Of a stretch of 64,000 nucleotides of DNA, positions 17,347 to 25,634 are shown piece by piece; position 1 is the stretch's first letter, and every line of letters starts with the position of its first letter. A model generated the notes under the pieces. That model did no database searches and had not been told where the DNA came from. It saw only the letters and a program-made list of their open reading frames with translations. This DNA is from Brevibacillus laterosporus DSM 25. Its GTDB lineage: Bacteria > Bacillota > Bacilli > Brevibacillales > Brevibacillaceae. Made by a program: the position numbers and the translations under genes. The DNA is taken from positions 1,072,001 to 1,136,000 of the forward strand of contig NZ_CP017705.1 in the NCBI RefSeq assembly GCF_002706795.1, written 5' to 3'.

Positions 17347-17756
17347 TACTTGTCACCGTCAAGAAGTTGTAGTTTCGGTGTTTCAGGGAGGATGATCTCA
17401 GGGGTATTCTGGGCTTCCTTGTGTTCTTCAACCAGTTGAGTGAACTCCTCTTCAGTAAGTTCGTTGATCTCAAGGTCGTAGTCATTGGTCAGAACATAGC
17501 CCATACCATCAGTCAGGTGAACGTTGAAGAAGGTCTTTGGTTTCTCATTGAACTCACCTGTCTCATAGTCGAATCCGATGACAGCCTTCTCGTACCCTGC
17601 CACAACACCTGCGAACCAAACGTTGACCTTGGTAGTCGCGCCAGTAGGTGTAGCAACATCATGGAAGTTAGTAGGGACGTGAACGAACTTACCGATTAGG
17701 CGTTTTACGATCTCCTCAGTGATCGCTTGGTCTTTTGCTTTGATAACTTGTGGCAT
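17346..17756 (-). CDS. Hypothetical protein, 136 aa
   Basis: ATG 17756 is used because GGAGG precedes it; the longer frame would reach into the phage promoter at 17806. The protein is acidic at the C-terminus (Glu-rich, then PEIILPETPKLQLLDGDK) with a central beta-rich part. It is the first gene after the promoter and its stop is fused to the next start. Confidence 0.75.
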   Translation of the reverse strand: MPQVIKAKDQAITEEIVKRLIGKFVHVPTNFHDVATPTGATTKVNVWFAGVVAGYEKAVIGFDYETGEFNEKPKTFFNVHLTDGMGYVLTNDYDLEINELTEEEFTQLVEEHKEAQNTPEIILPETPKLQLLDGDK

Positions 17757-17805
17757 CTTGTCATTCCTCCAAATTTGTTTTAGAGCGTTTCGCTTTCTCA
17801 CTTTC

Positions 17806-17834
17806 TCTATACGACACGGTTTAACCTAAGTTAA
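17806..17834 (-). promoter_or_regulatory. Phage ECF-like promoter, copy 1
   Basis: TTAAC-18-TATAGA with invariant TCGTATAGA. It drives the 136-aa gene and probably the dut, acb2 and tmk unit. The -35 contains the TAA stop of the gene upstream (17833-17831). Confidence 0.8.
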
Positions 17835-18193
17835 GCGTGCTTGCTCAAGTTTTTTATGATGTCAAGCTTAGAGCTATACTCCGATTGATTAGGTGTATCC
17901 CTCTCGGATTCCCATGCAACACTCACGATCTCTCGTGATTTCAATTGCAAGGTTACTAGGACGTTTTTGTTTGAGAACTTCATCCGAGACTTCACAAGGA
18001 TACAACTCTTGTTTCCCTCGAAGATGTACTCTATGATGTCACCATTAGCCAAGGACTCCATCACATTAGCTCTCACTAGACCTCGGCTTAACATTCCTGA
18101 TAGACAATCAGTAGTAAAGGTAAAATTACCATCCACGAACCGCATGATAGCTTCTCTTTCTAACGGGGTTATGCTTGTGCATTCTTTCCGCAC
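17831..18193 (-). CDS. Hypothetical protein, DUF4258-like, 120 aa
   Basis: GTG 18193 is chosen: a perfect AAGGAGGTG ribosome site lies upstream, whereas the longer frame starts inside the phage promoter. The middle follows the outline of DUF4258 proteins (MESLANGDIIEYIFEG, then beta strands ending VSVAWES), a RelE-like fold found in small toxins and phage proteins. The resemblance is weak, so function is open. It is alone behind promoter copy 2. Confidence 0.65.
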   Translation of the reverse strand: MRKECTSITPLEREAIMRFVDGNFTFTTDCLSGMLSRGLVRANVMESLANGDIIEYIFEGNKSCILVKSRMKFSNKNVLVTLQLKSREIVSVAWESERDTPNQSEYSSKLDIIKNLSKHA

Positions 18194-18214
18194 TAATTTC
18201 ACCTCCTTAATTTC

Positions 18215-18243
18215 TCTATACGACATGAATAATAAGAAGTTAA
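18215..18243 (-). promoter_or_regulatory. Phage ECF-like promoter, copy 2
   Basis: TTAAC-18-TATAGA on the minus strand with invariant TCGTATAGA. It is directly followed by AAGGAGGTG and the GTG start of the 120-aa gene, giving a very short leader. Confidence 0.8.
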
Positions 18244-18277
18244 ATTGGGTATAAAGCTAATGTGGTACCACTGCTTT

Positions 18278-18374
18278 ACACGAATCTGTGGCTAGTCGCA
18301 GAGGTTTTGTCGTTTACATACCTGGGAAATTCAAGACCTTAGGCTGATCTGGACGCGGATCGGTCTATTCGTGT
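18278..18374. ncRNA. Candidate structured RNA with cloverleaf fold
   Basis: A perfect 8-bp outer stem (ACACGAAT with ATTCGTGT) closes around three hairpins: CTGTG/CGCAG (18286-18301), AGGT/ACCT with an inner TGT/ACA (18302-18323), and AGACC/GGTCT with an inner GATC/GATC (18334-18366). The first and third abut the outer stem directly. It lies in a gene-free stretch between the reductase terminator and promoter copy 2. No tRNA T-loop, hammerhead or riboswitch core is recognised, and the transcribed strand is unclear. Confidence 0.5.
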
Positions 18375-18386
18375 TGATTCCAAATT

Positions 18387-18420
18387 TAAAAAGGCGTGAC
18401 TCCCGAAGGAATCACGCCTT
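18387..18420 (-). terminator. Intrinsic terminator after the ribonucleotide reductase
   Basis: AAGGCGTGA and TCACGCCTT arms with a short loop; a T-rich tract follows on the minus strand. It closes the long operon starting near 25,600. Confidence 0.88.
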
Positions 18421-18426
18421 ATTTAT

Positions 18427-20724
18427 TTAACGAATCGGGCAAGCCCCGCCTACGCAATCTTGCTCAAGCTCATCTTCTACAGCTCTCAAGCCGCCTTGCA
18501 TAAAATCCCAAGGACGCCCCTTCAACTCAGCTACACGGCGATCATACTCTACCTTGTCAATTGTTTCCCAAGGCATTTGATCGTAGGTTCCAATTTGGTG
18601 TGGCAGTAGTGAAGTGGATTTAAACACGTTTTGGTACTTAGTCAGCACCTCAGTAATCTCGTCCACTACATCCTCATCACGAATTCCGTTCTTCCAAGTA
18701 CCATTTGGAAGTTTCTCAGCCTTCTTGAACGTTAGGGTTGCCGATACTGCATTGTCAGCCCAGTACGTTTGTAGAAGTGCCTGACGTTCAGCTTGCTCCA
18801 TTAAAGGAACTTCTGCGGAGGAACGGAATTTAGGGTGACCTGCTGTTGGTGCCTTAACAGGAAACTCGACCACGCAAGTGTTCATATCATATACTGGCGT
18901 ACCATCGTTATGACGACCGTTGATAGCATATTCAACAGGGTAGCCCGACTGGAAGATCAAGTCCATAATAGGGGCATCTGCCGCGATACGCATACGTTGG
19001 ATGAAGTACTCACCCCAGTGATCGTGTTGTCCCGCTGACACACCCATTACTTTGGACTGTGAACCTGAAGGCTTAACAGTCGTTTTCTTTATGGATTCCT
19101 TTGTTCCTAGAGCCTTAGCGTGGTATTTGTTAGTCATCACTACATGACCATATAGCTCCTCTAAATCTTTCGCAAGAAGGTCATAGTCTCCATCACAGTA
19201 CAAGAGTTCATAGTCAGAGACCCCTGTCACTGCCACCCCCGTGCGGCGGTTCTCATACACTACTTCACGCGACCTGTCCCACTCATAAGGCATGAAGGTC
19301 ACACGATATGCGTAACGAGTTGCTAGATATGCCGCTTCTTCCCACGATACCCCAAGCTCACGGCAACGCACGAGATTGATCTCGAATAGATTACACGGCT
19401 CCTTGTCCTCCAACGTAACCTCACCGCAAGGGTTAGTCCCACGGGCACGACCATCAATAAGTGCCTGTAATCCGTCAATGATGCGACCATAATTACGGCT
19501 AAGTTCGATGTTTACAATTCCTGGTTCACCATTGAAGTAGATCGAACCTGCGGCATCCTTCAAACGTTCACGAGGAGTCGAACAAGTGATAATGATGGAA
19601 TTGTTGGAAGCCCATCTCCACTGCGAAGGCTCAAGACCCATCTTAGAGTAATCCTTGGACTCAATGAACGCTACATCGTCCTCGTCACCAATAAGGATTA
19701 ATGCCGTTCGTCTGACATTGCCCGCTACAACCACGGTACCGATGATTTGGATACAGTCACCTGCTTCTACGGTAGTAATGCGGCGATTCTCCTGAGCAGA
19801 ACGATTGAAGATGCTGTTGATCTGCGTGAGACCCTTAGCTAAAGGCATTGAGCCACTAGCTGTGCCGCCGAAACGAGCGATCTTCGCTCCACGAGGACGG
19901 ATGAGAGACAGGTCTACGTATAGACGAATTGGCTTGGAAGCATACTTAGAAGGATTCTCGAAGTGAAGGTCGATGGTCTTAGCTAAGCTTTCATCCCAAC
20001 CCTCTCGGCTATCAGGCACAGTGAAGTAACGGATGTTCTTTTTGTGGTTCTTGCCTTTCTTCTTCATTCGGGAAGTGTACTGTTCTTTCGTTATGAACTT
20101 GACTCCGACCTGCTTTAGCTCAGGAATGACTGCGTTGCCCTTGTTCACTACAAACGTGAGCTTAACCTCGTTGGAAGTAACAGCGAATTGGTCGATGTTC
20201 TCCTTGTAGATGCCCGCGCCCACACCGCCGCCTTTCATAGCCTGATCGAAAGTGAACACGAACGGGGTGGAGTGAAGCACTTTGCCGCCGATGTGACGAG
20301 CCTGGGGCACCACATCGGTATACCAACAATTGTTCAAGGCATCCCCGCAAGTAAGGGCATATGCGGTACCACTCATCCACCAACCTCGTCCAGGCGGTGT
20401 GAGAGCAAGGTTGAAGAACAGGTGATAGAAGCGTTCTACTTCCTCCTTCGTTACCGTAGGGTCTATTTGTCCAACGAAGTTACCTTCAGTCATGATCAGG
20501 TTGAAGTTACCCAAGGTAACACGTTCAGCCGTTTCATGCATGGATTCAAGGGTTCCATCCTCTTTTGTCCGTGCATAAGTACGTACATATACTACCCAAC
20601 CGAGACCGTCAAAGCCCCATCTAGGTTGTTTTCCGCGATACTTGCTTAGAAAGTCCTCACCGAGAACCCATTTGCCATTAATGATTTTTGTTTCCGCAGG
20701 TCGTGTAGTTACAAGTAACGCCAT
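18427..20724 (-). CDS. nrdJ: Adenosylcobalamin-dependent ribonucleoside-triphosphate reductase (class II)
   Basis: 765 aa monomeric reductase similar to the Lactobacillus leichmannii enzyme along its whole length. Predicted active-site residues: Cys133 (in DALNNCW) and Cys444 as the disulphide pair, Cys433 in TNPCGEVTL as the thiyl residue, with Asn431 and Glu435 beside it. The C-terminal CVGGAC pair (Cys757, Cys762) is for re-reduction. It makes dNTPs from NTPs with B12 as radical source and needs no oxygen. It is the last gene of the operon, followed by a strong terminator. Confidence 0.95.
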   Translation of the reverse strand: MALLVTTRPAETKIINGKWVLGEDFLSKYRGKQPRWGFDGLGWVVYVRTYARTKEDGTLESMHETAERVTLGNFNLIMTEGNFVGQIDPTVTKEEVERFYHLFFNLALTPPGRGWWMSGTAYALTCGDALNNCWYTDVVPQARHIGGKVLHSTPFVFTFDQAMKGGGVGAGIYKENIDQFAVTSNEVKLTFVVNKGNAVIPELKQVGVKFITKEQYTSRMKKKGKNHKKNIRYFTVPDSREGWDESLAKTIDLHFENPSKYASKPIRLYVDLSLIRPRGAKIARFGGTASGSMPLAKGLTQINSIFNRSAQENRRITTVEAGDCIQIIGTVVVAGNVRRTALILIGDEDDVAFIESKDYSKMGLEPSQWRWASNNSIIITCSTPRERLKDAAGSIYFNGEPGIVNIELSRNYGRIIDGLQALIDGRARGTNPCGEVTLEDKEPCNLFEINLVRCRELGVSWEEAAYLATRYAYRVTFMPYEWDRSREVVYENRRTGVAVTGVSDYELLYCDGDYDLLAKDLEELYGHVVMTNKYHAKALGTKESIKKTTVKPSGSQSKVMGVSAGQHDHWGEYFIQRMRIAADAPIMDLIFQSGYPVEYAINGRHNDGTPVYDMNTCVVEFPVKAPTAGHPKFRSSAEVPLMEQAERQALLQTYWADNAVSATLTFKKAEKLPNGTWKNGIRDEDVVDEITEVLTKYQNVFKSTSLLPHQIGTYDQMPWETIDKVEYDRRVAELKGRPWDFMQGGLRAVEDELEQDCVGGACPIR

Positions 20725-20744
20725 CTTTTTGCTTCTCCTCCCCG

Positions 20745-21098
20745 TTATTTCGATATTTTGTAGTTAGCCATTAGATGGTCAACAAGATGCTCAAGATCAG
20801 CAAAACGATGAGACACCATCTCTTTCAGGAGAGGTGTTAGAATCTTGTATCCTACTGCTAGAATAGGTGTAGAGTTAGTATAGGCAGAATGGATTAAGAC
20901 GACCTCATCAGGAGTAAGTCCTTCACGATTAAGATTGCATACAAGTACATCTGATTGATATACCATTTGCTTAGCCATAAGCATGTACTCTCTCTCCGTC
21001 AGGTCGGCGGCTGATCTAGGGTCATGAAGTGCCCAGGCTATGTGGGAAAACTGGGTAACCTCATCTACTGTGAAACCAACTGCTGTAGCACTAAGCAT
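20745..21098 (-). CDS. Putative nucleoside deoxyribosyltransferase-like protein, 117 aa
   Basis: Contains SDVLVCNLNR, then PDEVVLIHSAYTNSTPILAVGY, which resembles the D-x-N and GTxxEIGxAY-PILAV core of nucleoside 2-deoxyribosyltransferase-fold proteins. It is short for that family and the usual G-T-x-x-E motif is degenerate, so activity is uncertain. It lies between the Zn-finger protein and the reductase, consistent with a role in nucleotide metabolism. Confidence 0.55.
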   Translation of the reverse strand: MLSATAVGFTVDEVTQFSHIAWALHDPRSAADLTEREYMLMAKQMVYQSDVLVCNLNREGLTPDEVVLIHSAYTNSTPILAVGYKILTPLLKEMVSHRFADLEHLVDHLMANYKISK

Positions 21099-21438
21099 TA
21101 TCTAACACCATCCATCCATAGGCTTGACCTTTCTTGATTTCTTCAAGAGTCAGAGTACCAAGCTCCTTACCATCGAGATATTTGAACAGATCAGACATAT
21201 AAACGTTGAACTGTTCACCAGTCTCCCCATGCTCTATAGTTAACCCTGCACTTGCACGGGTTGAGAACCAATCCACAATCTTGAACGTCCCGCCGACCCG
21301 TTGCTTGTCACGAGTAATCTGCTTCAGCTTCGGACGTACAGGGTACTCGTGGTTAAGGCAATAACCGTAACGATCATCATCCTTGTACTCCTTGCCGCAG
21401 AACTCGCAGACTTTAACTGTTATCTGACTGCTCGCCAT
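21091..21438 (-). CDS. Hypothetical protein with N-terminal zinc-binding motif, 115 aa
   Basis: An N-terminal CEFCGKEY with YGYCLNH downstream could bind one zinc ion. The remainder is unassigned. The stop overlaps the start of the next gene by eight bases. Placement in the recombination and nucleotide operon gives no specific function. Confidence 0.6.
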   Translation of the reverse strand: MASSQITVKVCEFCGKEYKDDDRYGYCLNHEYPVRPKLKQITRDKQRVGGTFKIVDWFSTRASAGLTIEHGETGEQFNVYMSDLFKYLDGKELGTLTLEEIKKGQAYGWMVLDNA

Positions 21439-21793
21439 ACACCTTCCCCCTCAACTCAGAAAGCTCCTCAACCATCGCGTAGAAGTCCTTGTCTCGTAAT
21501 ACGAAGTAGTCAGTGCTGTCACCAAAAGAGAATACCAAAGCAGGAATTTTCCTGTTATCGAACGCTTCCTGCTCGATCTTCTCCATCCACTCCTTTTTCA
21601 AGGTTATAGACTTAGAATTTCTTGCCTTAGTTTTGGCTTCAATTTGAAAGAGCGGTGTTACCACATCACTCTTTGCAAACCACAACGCCCCTGAAGCCAT
21701 AACACGCTTTGCTTCCTGTTTGATCATCTGTAAACTGCGCGTAATACGCATCTCCTGACGTTTAGATGCGATCTGACCTTGGCTCTTAGACAT
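21413..21793 (-). CDS. PD-(D/E)XK nuclease, Holliday-junction-resolvase-like, 126 aa
   Basis: Core SDVVTPLFQIEAKTKARNS gives the acidic residue D, then the E-x-K of a restriction-like nuclease fold, followed by a helix (LKKEWMEKIEQEAFD) and an IPALVFSFG strand. This order is typical of small phage Holliday junction resolvases. It sits with RecA and other recombination genes. Specific substrate not proven. Confidence 0.72.
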   Translation of the reverse strand: MSKSQGQIASKRQEMRITRSLQMIKQEAKRVMASGALWFAKSDVVTPLFQIEAKTKARNSKSITLKKEWMEKIEQEAFDNRKIPALVFSFGDSTDYFVLRDKDFYAMVEELSELRGKVYGEQSDNS

Positions 21794-22037
21794 GAAGGAT
21801 CTCCTCTCGCTTTCTTGCTAAACGCTCCTGTTCCATGAAGTGAGCAATCTTAGTTGTGAACGCACCCTCTACGTTCTCAATAATTTGTTCTTTGTTTTCT
21901 TCTACTAAGTCTTTAATAGCTTCCTCATACAATTTCTGAGCTTTCTTCTCTAGTAAATAATTGAGTAAGTAGCCTAAAGATAAGGAGGTAGCATAAGCTA
22001 CCCCCGCAACCCCAATACCCCAAGCAATGGCTTCCAT
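21786..22037 (-). CDS. Small membrane-anchored helical protein, 83 aa
   Basis: A hydrophobic N-terminal helix (about residues 4-28) is followed by a charged coiled-coil-like region to the end. Its stop overlaps the start of the resolvase-like gene by 8 bases. No function assigned. Confidence 0.65.
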   Translation of the reverse strand: MEAIAWGIGVAGVAYATSLSLGYLLNYLLEKKAQKLYEEAIKDLVEENKEQIIENVEGAFTTKIAHFMEQERLARKREEILHV

Positions 22038-22043
22038 ACGTTT

Positions 22044-23132
22044 TTACCCCCTGATTGTTTTTTGCACAAGATCGTAGATCAGGTTGTAAAGCTGACCGCC
22101 GTTTTCTTGAACATCCTGTTCTATTGCTTCCTTCGCCTTGGCGATACCGTTCCATTTCTGCTCCTTGCCCTCCGCATCAGGTACAATCTCTCCCGTGGTA
22201 GGGTCAACAAGTTTAAGCCAGGATGTACCGCTTAGTACACTGACTTCCTTTGCTACCGACACAAGCTCCATAATTCTGTCCATGCCGTGTGCATAATACA
22301 GATCAATGGTAGCTGTCTTAAAAGGCGGAGCGATTTTGTTCTTGGATACCTTGAGTTTGGATTGCTGACCAAGGATTACTTTGGACGCCCCTGACCCCTT
22401 AGCAAAGAACTCACCCTTACTAACGTCTAGTGTTTGGGTGGAGTTATGCTTGAAAGCTCGTCCGCCTGAGGAATCTGTAGGTGTACCATACATTGAGAAG
22501 GCTCCGATCTTGTCTCTTAACTGCTGAATGAATATCAACGTGGTTCCAGAATTCTTCAACTCACCTGAATTGACAAGCTTACGCATTGCAGAGGAGTTCA
22601 ACTTGGACGTACCACCCACCCGATTCTCCTTCTCAAAGTCATCATTCTCCATCTCGCTTTTCAACATCAGACCATCAGTAGAGTCCAGTACGATATAAGC
22701 AAACCGTTTACTACGAAGCATCGACAGAATCATTCCGTAGATTTTCTCAGCATATGTATCTGGCTGAGAGATGAACAGCTTGTCAGTGTCAACACCTAAC
22801 GTCTTAGCCCATTCAAGGTTCAAGGCATTTTCCAAGTCAATGATTGCATTGTCGCGTTCAGGCTCTACTTGCTGTGCTTCAGCGATAGCCATAAGTGCCA
22901 AGGTTGTCTTACCTGCCGCTTCACCGCCGCGCAGGAACACCATTCGACCCTGGGCGTACCCGCCGCCAAGTGCAAGGTCGAGCATCAAGGAACCTGAGGA
23001 GCGAACATTGATGTCGAACAATTTCTCGGACTTACCGAGGAGAAACATCGACTGTTCCCCGAACTCCTTTCGGAATTGATTGAGGAGCTTTACTCTCTCA
23101 CCGTCACGTTCGTCAATGGTGATTTCAGACAT
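22044..23132 (-). CDS. Phage RecA-type recombinase
   Basis: 362 aa strand-exchange ATPase. Walker A is GGEAAGKTT at about 69-77, with YIVLDSTDGL as Walker B and a loop-2-like region with GALxxYGTPTDSSGGRAFKHNS. It differs from host RecA in lacking the long C-terminal domain and in sequence between the motifs, so it is more like T4 UvsX-type phage recombinases. It would support recombination-dependent replication or repair together with the resolvase-like genes nearby. Confidence 0.9.
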   Translation of the reverse strand: MSEITIDERDGERVKLLNQFRKEFGEQSMFLLGKSEKLFDINVRSSGSLMLDLALGGGYAQGRMVFLRGGEAAGKTTLALMAIAEAQQVEPERDNAIIDLENALNLEWAKTLGVDTDKLFISQPDTYAEKIYGMILSMLRSKRFAYIVLDSTDGLMLKSEMENDDFEKENRVGGTSKLNSSAMRKLVNSGELKNSGTTLIFIQQLRDKIGAFSMYGTPTDSSGGRAFKHNSTQTLDVSKGEFFAKGSGASKVILGQQSKLKVSKNKIAPPFKTATIDLYYAHGMDRIMELVSVAKEVSVLSGTSWLKLVDPTTGEIVPDAEGKEQKWNGIAKAKEAIEQDVQENGGQLYNLIYDLVQKTIRG

Positions 23133-23135
23133 TGA

Positions 23136-23456
23136 TTACTCCCCCTCTGCGAATTTTTCTATCTCTGCCCAACCCTTCTTCATGGTTACGAAGGGAGCGA
23201 ATGCACCGACAGCATTGTTGAGCGACCGTTCATCAAACTTATCAACCTCATTCAAAGCGCGAAGCAAGTCTGTGAACCCGCCAAGGACTTTATACACATA
23301 CTCACTGTATGAGTACTCATTGTTAATCTTCGGGTACTTCTTGAAGTCAGCGAGGGCTATGCCTGTAGCCATTACAGTTCGCTCGAAACCCTGTGATATC
23401 GTTACGTAACTACTACCATCCCTGACCACAACATCAAACCTTACCAAGTCGTACAT
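23136..23456 (-). CDS. Hypothetical protein, 106 aa
   Basis: Directly upstream of the recA-like gene with three bases between. The N-terminus looks beta-rich (YDLVRFDVVVRDGSSYVTI), the rest helical. No family recognised. Overlaps the previous gene by 23 bases. Confidence 0.6.
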   Translation of the reverse strand: MYDLVRFDVVVRDGSSYVTISQGFERTVMATGIALADFKKYPKINNEYSYSEYVYKVLGGFTDLLRALNEVDKFDERSLNNAVGAFAPFVTMKKGWAEIEKFAEGE

Positions 23457-23616
23457 CCTCCCTTGTGGTAATCTTCACGCTGTAGAAGCCGTGCTTATCC
23501 CGTTTGATTACAGCGGAGTCTCCCACGGAGGTCTTAAATGTACCATCCGTGAGATTATTCCCCTGCATGAACGGGATAATCTTCTCGTGAACTAAGTTGT
23601 GGAAGCTCATCTCCAT
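23434..23616 (-). CDS. Hypothetical protein, 60 aa
   Basis: Small basic protein; starts near a GGAGGT-like ribosome site. No recognisable domain. Its position in a tightly packed run of short genes supports expression. Confidence 0.55.
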   Translation of the reverse strand: MEMSFHNLVHEKIIPFMQGNNLTDGTFKTSVGDSAVIKRDKHGFYSVKITTREDVRLGKV

Positions 23617-23628
23617 GCCGCTACCTCC

Positions 23629-24015
23629 TTACTTCTTTTTCTTTTCAAGCTTGCGTCTGCGAACTGTTACAAACTCAGACTTATTCTCGCTGAGGAACTG
23701 ACCAACTACATGGGAAGTGACGACTTGCTTCTCAACGAGAGCAGACACCCCTTGGTAGTCCAGTTCATCACGCTCACGACCAGTCTTAGATGCGAGACCA
23801 TCCTTGTCGAAGGACTTCGTGTAACGGTAGTTGTTTTTGAACGCAAGGCAATGAAGCTCATCCACTGGAACCACTTTCTCTGCAACGCCTTCCTCCCGAA
23901 GGATATCCGCGATAACGTCCTTGATTCGGGTTTCAGCAATCTCAATCTCAGACTTCTTCAGACGCAACCCCAAAAGCTCGTGACCCAACTCAACCAATCG
24001 AAAATCCTTACTCAT
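23629..24015 (-). CDS. Hypothetical protein, 128 aa
   Basis: Mostly helical, with a Lys-rich tail (RRRKLEKKKK), suggesting nucleic-acid contact. Start overlaps the stop of the preceding gene by four bases. No family recognised. Confidence 0.6.
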   Translation of the reverse strand: MSKDFRLVELGHELLGLRLKKSEIEIAETRIKDVIADILREEGVAEKVVPVDELHCLAFKNNYRYTKSFDKDGLASKTGRERDELDYQGVSALVEKQVVTSHVVGQFLSENKSEFVTVRRRKLEKKKK

Positions 24016-24563
24016 GCCAGATTCCCCCTGTTCAATTGTCTTCTCGTATCCAGATTATCGTTACCCCTACGGGTTATCTCCCGAGAGATCGCATTTGCGC
24101 GGTGCTCGTATCCTTCGCGTAGAGCGCGGAATGTGATAAATGTTGCGAGGTTCTGTGTATACGTCTGTTCCCATTCGATATAAACAGGCTCCGTATGAAC
24201 TGAGGCATCCCGTAATTCGCGGCTACCTTCCTGTATCGTGTACAATTGTTTCTTGATTGTGTCCCTGATCTCCCGAGCAGTAGCTTGGTCGATGTCAGCT
24301 AAGGCTTCACAGTATCTCGCATAGGAGATCATCGTTGTCCACCTGTCAAGGAAGTCACCTAGCTCGGAGAATGGCACGTTAGCCACCCCACCGTACCTTC
24401 GTTTCATCTGTTCCCACTCCGTGAAAAGGTCAACCCCATTCACAGCGTCCTCAGGCTTCGGCGGGACTGGTAGACCCGCCTTAGCTATTTTAGACTTGGT
24501 AGATTCTCTTGACGTGAAGTTTTCGATGCCTTGCTCGATATGCTGTCGAGTAATAGTGGGCAT
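24012..24563 (-). CDS. Hypothetical helical protein, 183 aa
   Basis: Predominantly alpha-helical with a proline-rich PVPPKPEDAVN linker near residue 32 and a basic C-terminus. A GGTGCG-type ribosome site precedes ATG 24563. No family recognised. Confidence 0.6.
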   Translation of the reverse strand: MPTITRQHIEQGIENFTSRESTKSKIAKAGLPVPPKPEDAVNGVDLFTEWEQMKRRYGGVANVPFSELGDFLDRWTTMISYARYCEALADIDQATAREIRDTIKKQLYTIQEGSRELRDASVHTEPVYIEWEQTYTQNLATFITFRALREGYEHRANAISREITRRGNDNLDTRRQLNRGNLA

Positions 24564-24701
24564 TAATTACTTCGCACCTTTCAGTTTTGTTGGATATATT
24601 TCCTCAAACATATACATTAGCGACCATAGTAGGTAATGTAATCAAATCCAAAACGAGGAGAATTAAATTTGCTATAAATCCCCCAATTTTTTCTTAGGCA
24701 A
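24564..24701. other. Gene-free interval in the recombination operon
   Basis: About 140 bases. The minus strand shows a hydrophobic frame (VLDLITLPTMVANVYV-like) behind a GGGGG stretch but with no ATG, GTG or well-placed TTG start. I see no terminator or promoter here. Confidence 0.4.
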
Positions 24702-24812
24702 TTACAGACCAAATTTCTTTGCTATTAGCCAAAGGACGTAACAATTCAGTCCAATATTCCAAAGGTTCACCCAAATACCAACGACAAGCCATACTTTTGA
24801 TTTTTTGTTCAT
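24702..24812 (-). CDS. Small membrane protein, 36 aa
   Basis: ATG 24812 is preceded by GGAGGA at good spacing and overlaps the previous stop as ATGA. The peptide has a basic NKKSK start and one hydrophobic helix rich in Trp and Leu (VWLVVGIWVNLWNIG). A single-span membrane peptide; function unknown. Confidence 0.65.
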   Translation of the reverse strand: MNKKSKVWLVVGIWVNLWNIGLNCYVLWLIAKKFGL

Positions 24813-25153
24813 GTCAATTCCTCCAATTTTTTCTTTGTTTCTTTCAGTTCATTAAAGTGGGTATAGTGAATAGTCACTAGTACATCCTGGTTATCTCCCT
24901 TTTCTTTCATGACTAATATAGGAGTTTTACCTGATTTTTTGGCTTCCAACTTCAGCTTGTCCCACCAACGAAATACCGCAATCTTCTGATAACATTTACA
25001 CTCAATCTCGTAGGTAGGGTGAATGACATCACCAGTACGATCTTCACCTTGGTCGGTTTTGTTGATTGCCCCCGACCCCATGTTCCGCTTAGCCCCGTCA
25101 AATATGTTTTTACCTACCCATCGTTCGAATGCTTTCCATAACTTATCTCCCAT
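24809..25153 (-). CDS. Putative PD-(D/E)XK endonuclease, 114 aa
   Basis: FERWVGKNIFDGAKRNMGSGA followed by GDVIHPTYEIECKCYQ gives the D...E-x-K core of a Hjc-like resolvase fold, with an FRWWDKLKLEAKKSGKTPILVMK continuation typical of these nucleases. It is separate from the resolvase-like gene at 21413, so the phage has two such proteins in one operon. Substrate specificity is unknown. Confidence 0.7.
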   Translation of the reverse strand: MGDKLWKAFERWVGKNIFDGAKRNMGSGAINKTDQGEDRTGDVIHPTYEIECKCYQKIAVFRWWDKLKLEAKKSGKTPILVMKEKGDNQDVLVTIHYTHFNELKETKKKLEELT

Positions 25154-25158
25154 ATCTC

Positions 25159-25263
25159 TTAACCCCCGTAGTACAAAAATCCGCTAAGTACGCCGAGAGC
25201 ATAGAAGAAAAGAAGTATTATTACAGTGAGAACTTGTGGATCAACCTGCTTATTAAACATCAT
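25159..25263 (-). CDS. Small membrane protein, 34 aa
   Basis: Starts at ATG 25263 behind GGGGGATGAG, overlapping the end of the previous gene. After a short polar start (NKQVDPQ) the rest is one hydrophobic helix ending GFLYYGG. The stop lies 5 bases before the next start. Single-pass membrane peptide of unknown role. Confidence 0.62.
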   Translation of the reverse strand: MMFNKQVDPQVLTVIILLFFYALGVLSGFLYYGG

Positions 25264-25264
25264 C

Positions 25265-25564
25265 TCATCCCCCTAATGCTGTGAACTCTGTTCGGAACTC
25301 ACGAGCTTTCTCCTGTCGAGCTTCAAGAACCCTTACAGGTGGTGTAACCTCTCCAAGCTCGACCAATTTGCGGAACTGGCGAGTAATCGTCTCAGCAGGT
25401 GTAGACTTGCAAATCTCCGATATATCCTTCAGGTTATCGTATAGTACCCAGTAGGTAGATATAAGCTCGTTGTAATTCTCCTTAACTTCAGGGAAGGCTT
25501 TAACCATCTCTATGATGTTCTTACGGATATTGAAGAACTGGCTAACTTTTGGTTGCTCTTTCAT
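25265..25564 (-). CDS. Hypothetical helical protein, 99 aa
   Basis: First gene after promoter copy 3. Helical with a possible helix-turn-helix near ISEICKSTPAETITRQFRKLVELG, the outline of a winged-helix DNA-binding domain. No specific family recognised. Confidence 0.62.
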   Translation of the reverse strand: MKEQPKVSQFFNIRKNIIEMVKAFPEVKENYNELISTYWVLYDNLKDISEICKSTPAETITRQFRKLVELGEVTPPVRVLEARQEKAREFRTEFTALGG

Positions 25565-25605
25565 CCTAATTCCTCCTCGATGTTCTTAAATCGCCTTACA
25601 CTTTC

Positions 25606-25634
25606 TCTATACGAACCGAGGTGGTGATTGTTAA
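25606..25634 (-). promoter_or_regulatory. Phage ECF-like promoter, copy 3
   Basis: TTAAC-18-TATAGA with invariant TCGTATAGA. It heads the long recombination and nrdJ operon. The -35 contains the stop codon of the 119-aa gene (25633-25631). Confidence 0.82.

Noticed and set aside
18278-18374. tRNA gene
   Set aside because: It has a cloverleaf outline and 8-bp stem but no T-loop motif, no fitting anticodon arm and one loop far too large, so it is listed as an unclassified structured RNA.
20745-21098. Confident nucleoside deoxyribosyltransferase
   Set aside because: The core resembles the fold, but the length and motif are too degenerate, so it is only tentatively named.
24564-24701. Small hydrophobic ORF
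   Set aside because: The hydrophobic frame lacks any ATG, GTG or well-placed TTG start; only ATA or ATT could begin it.
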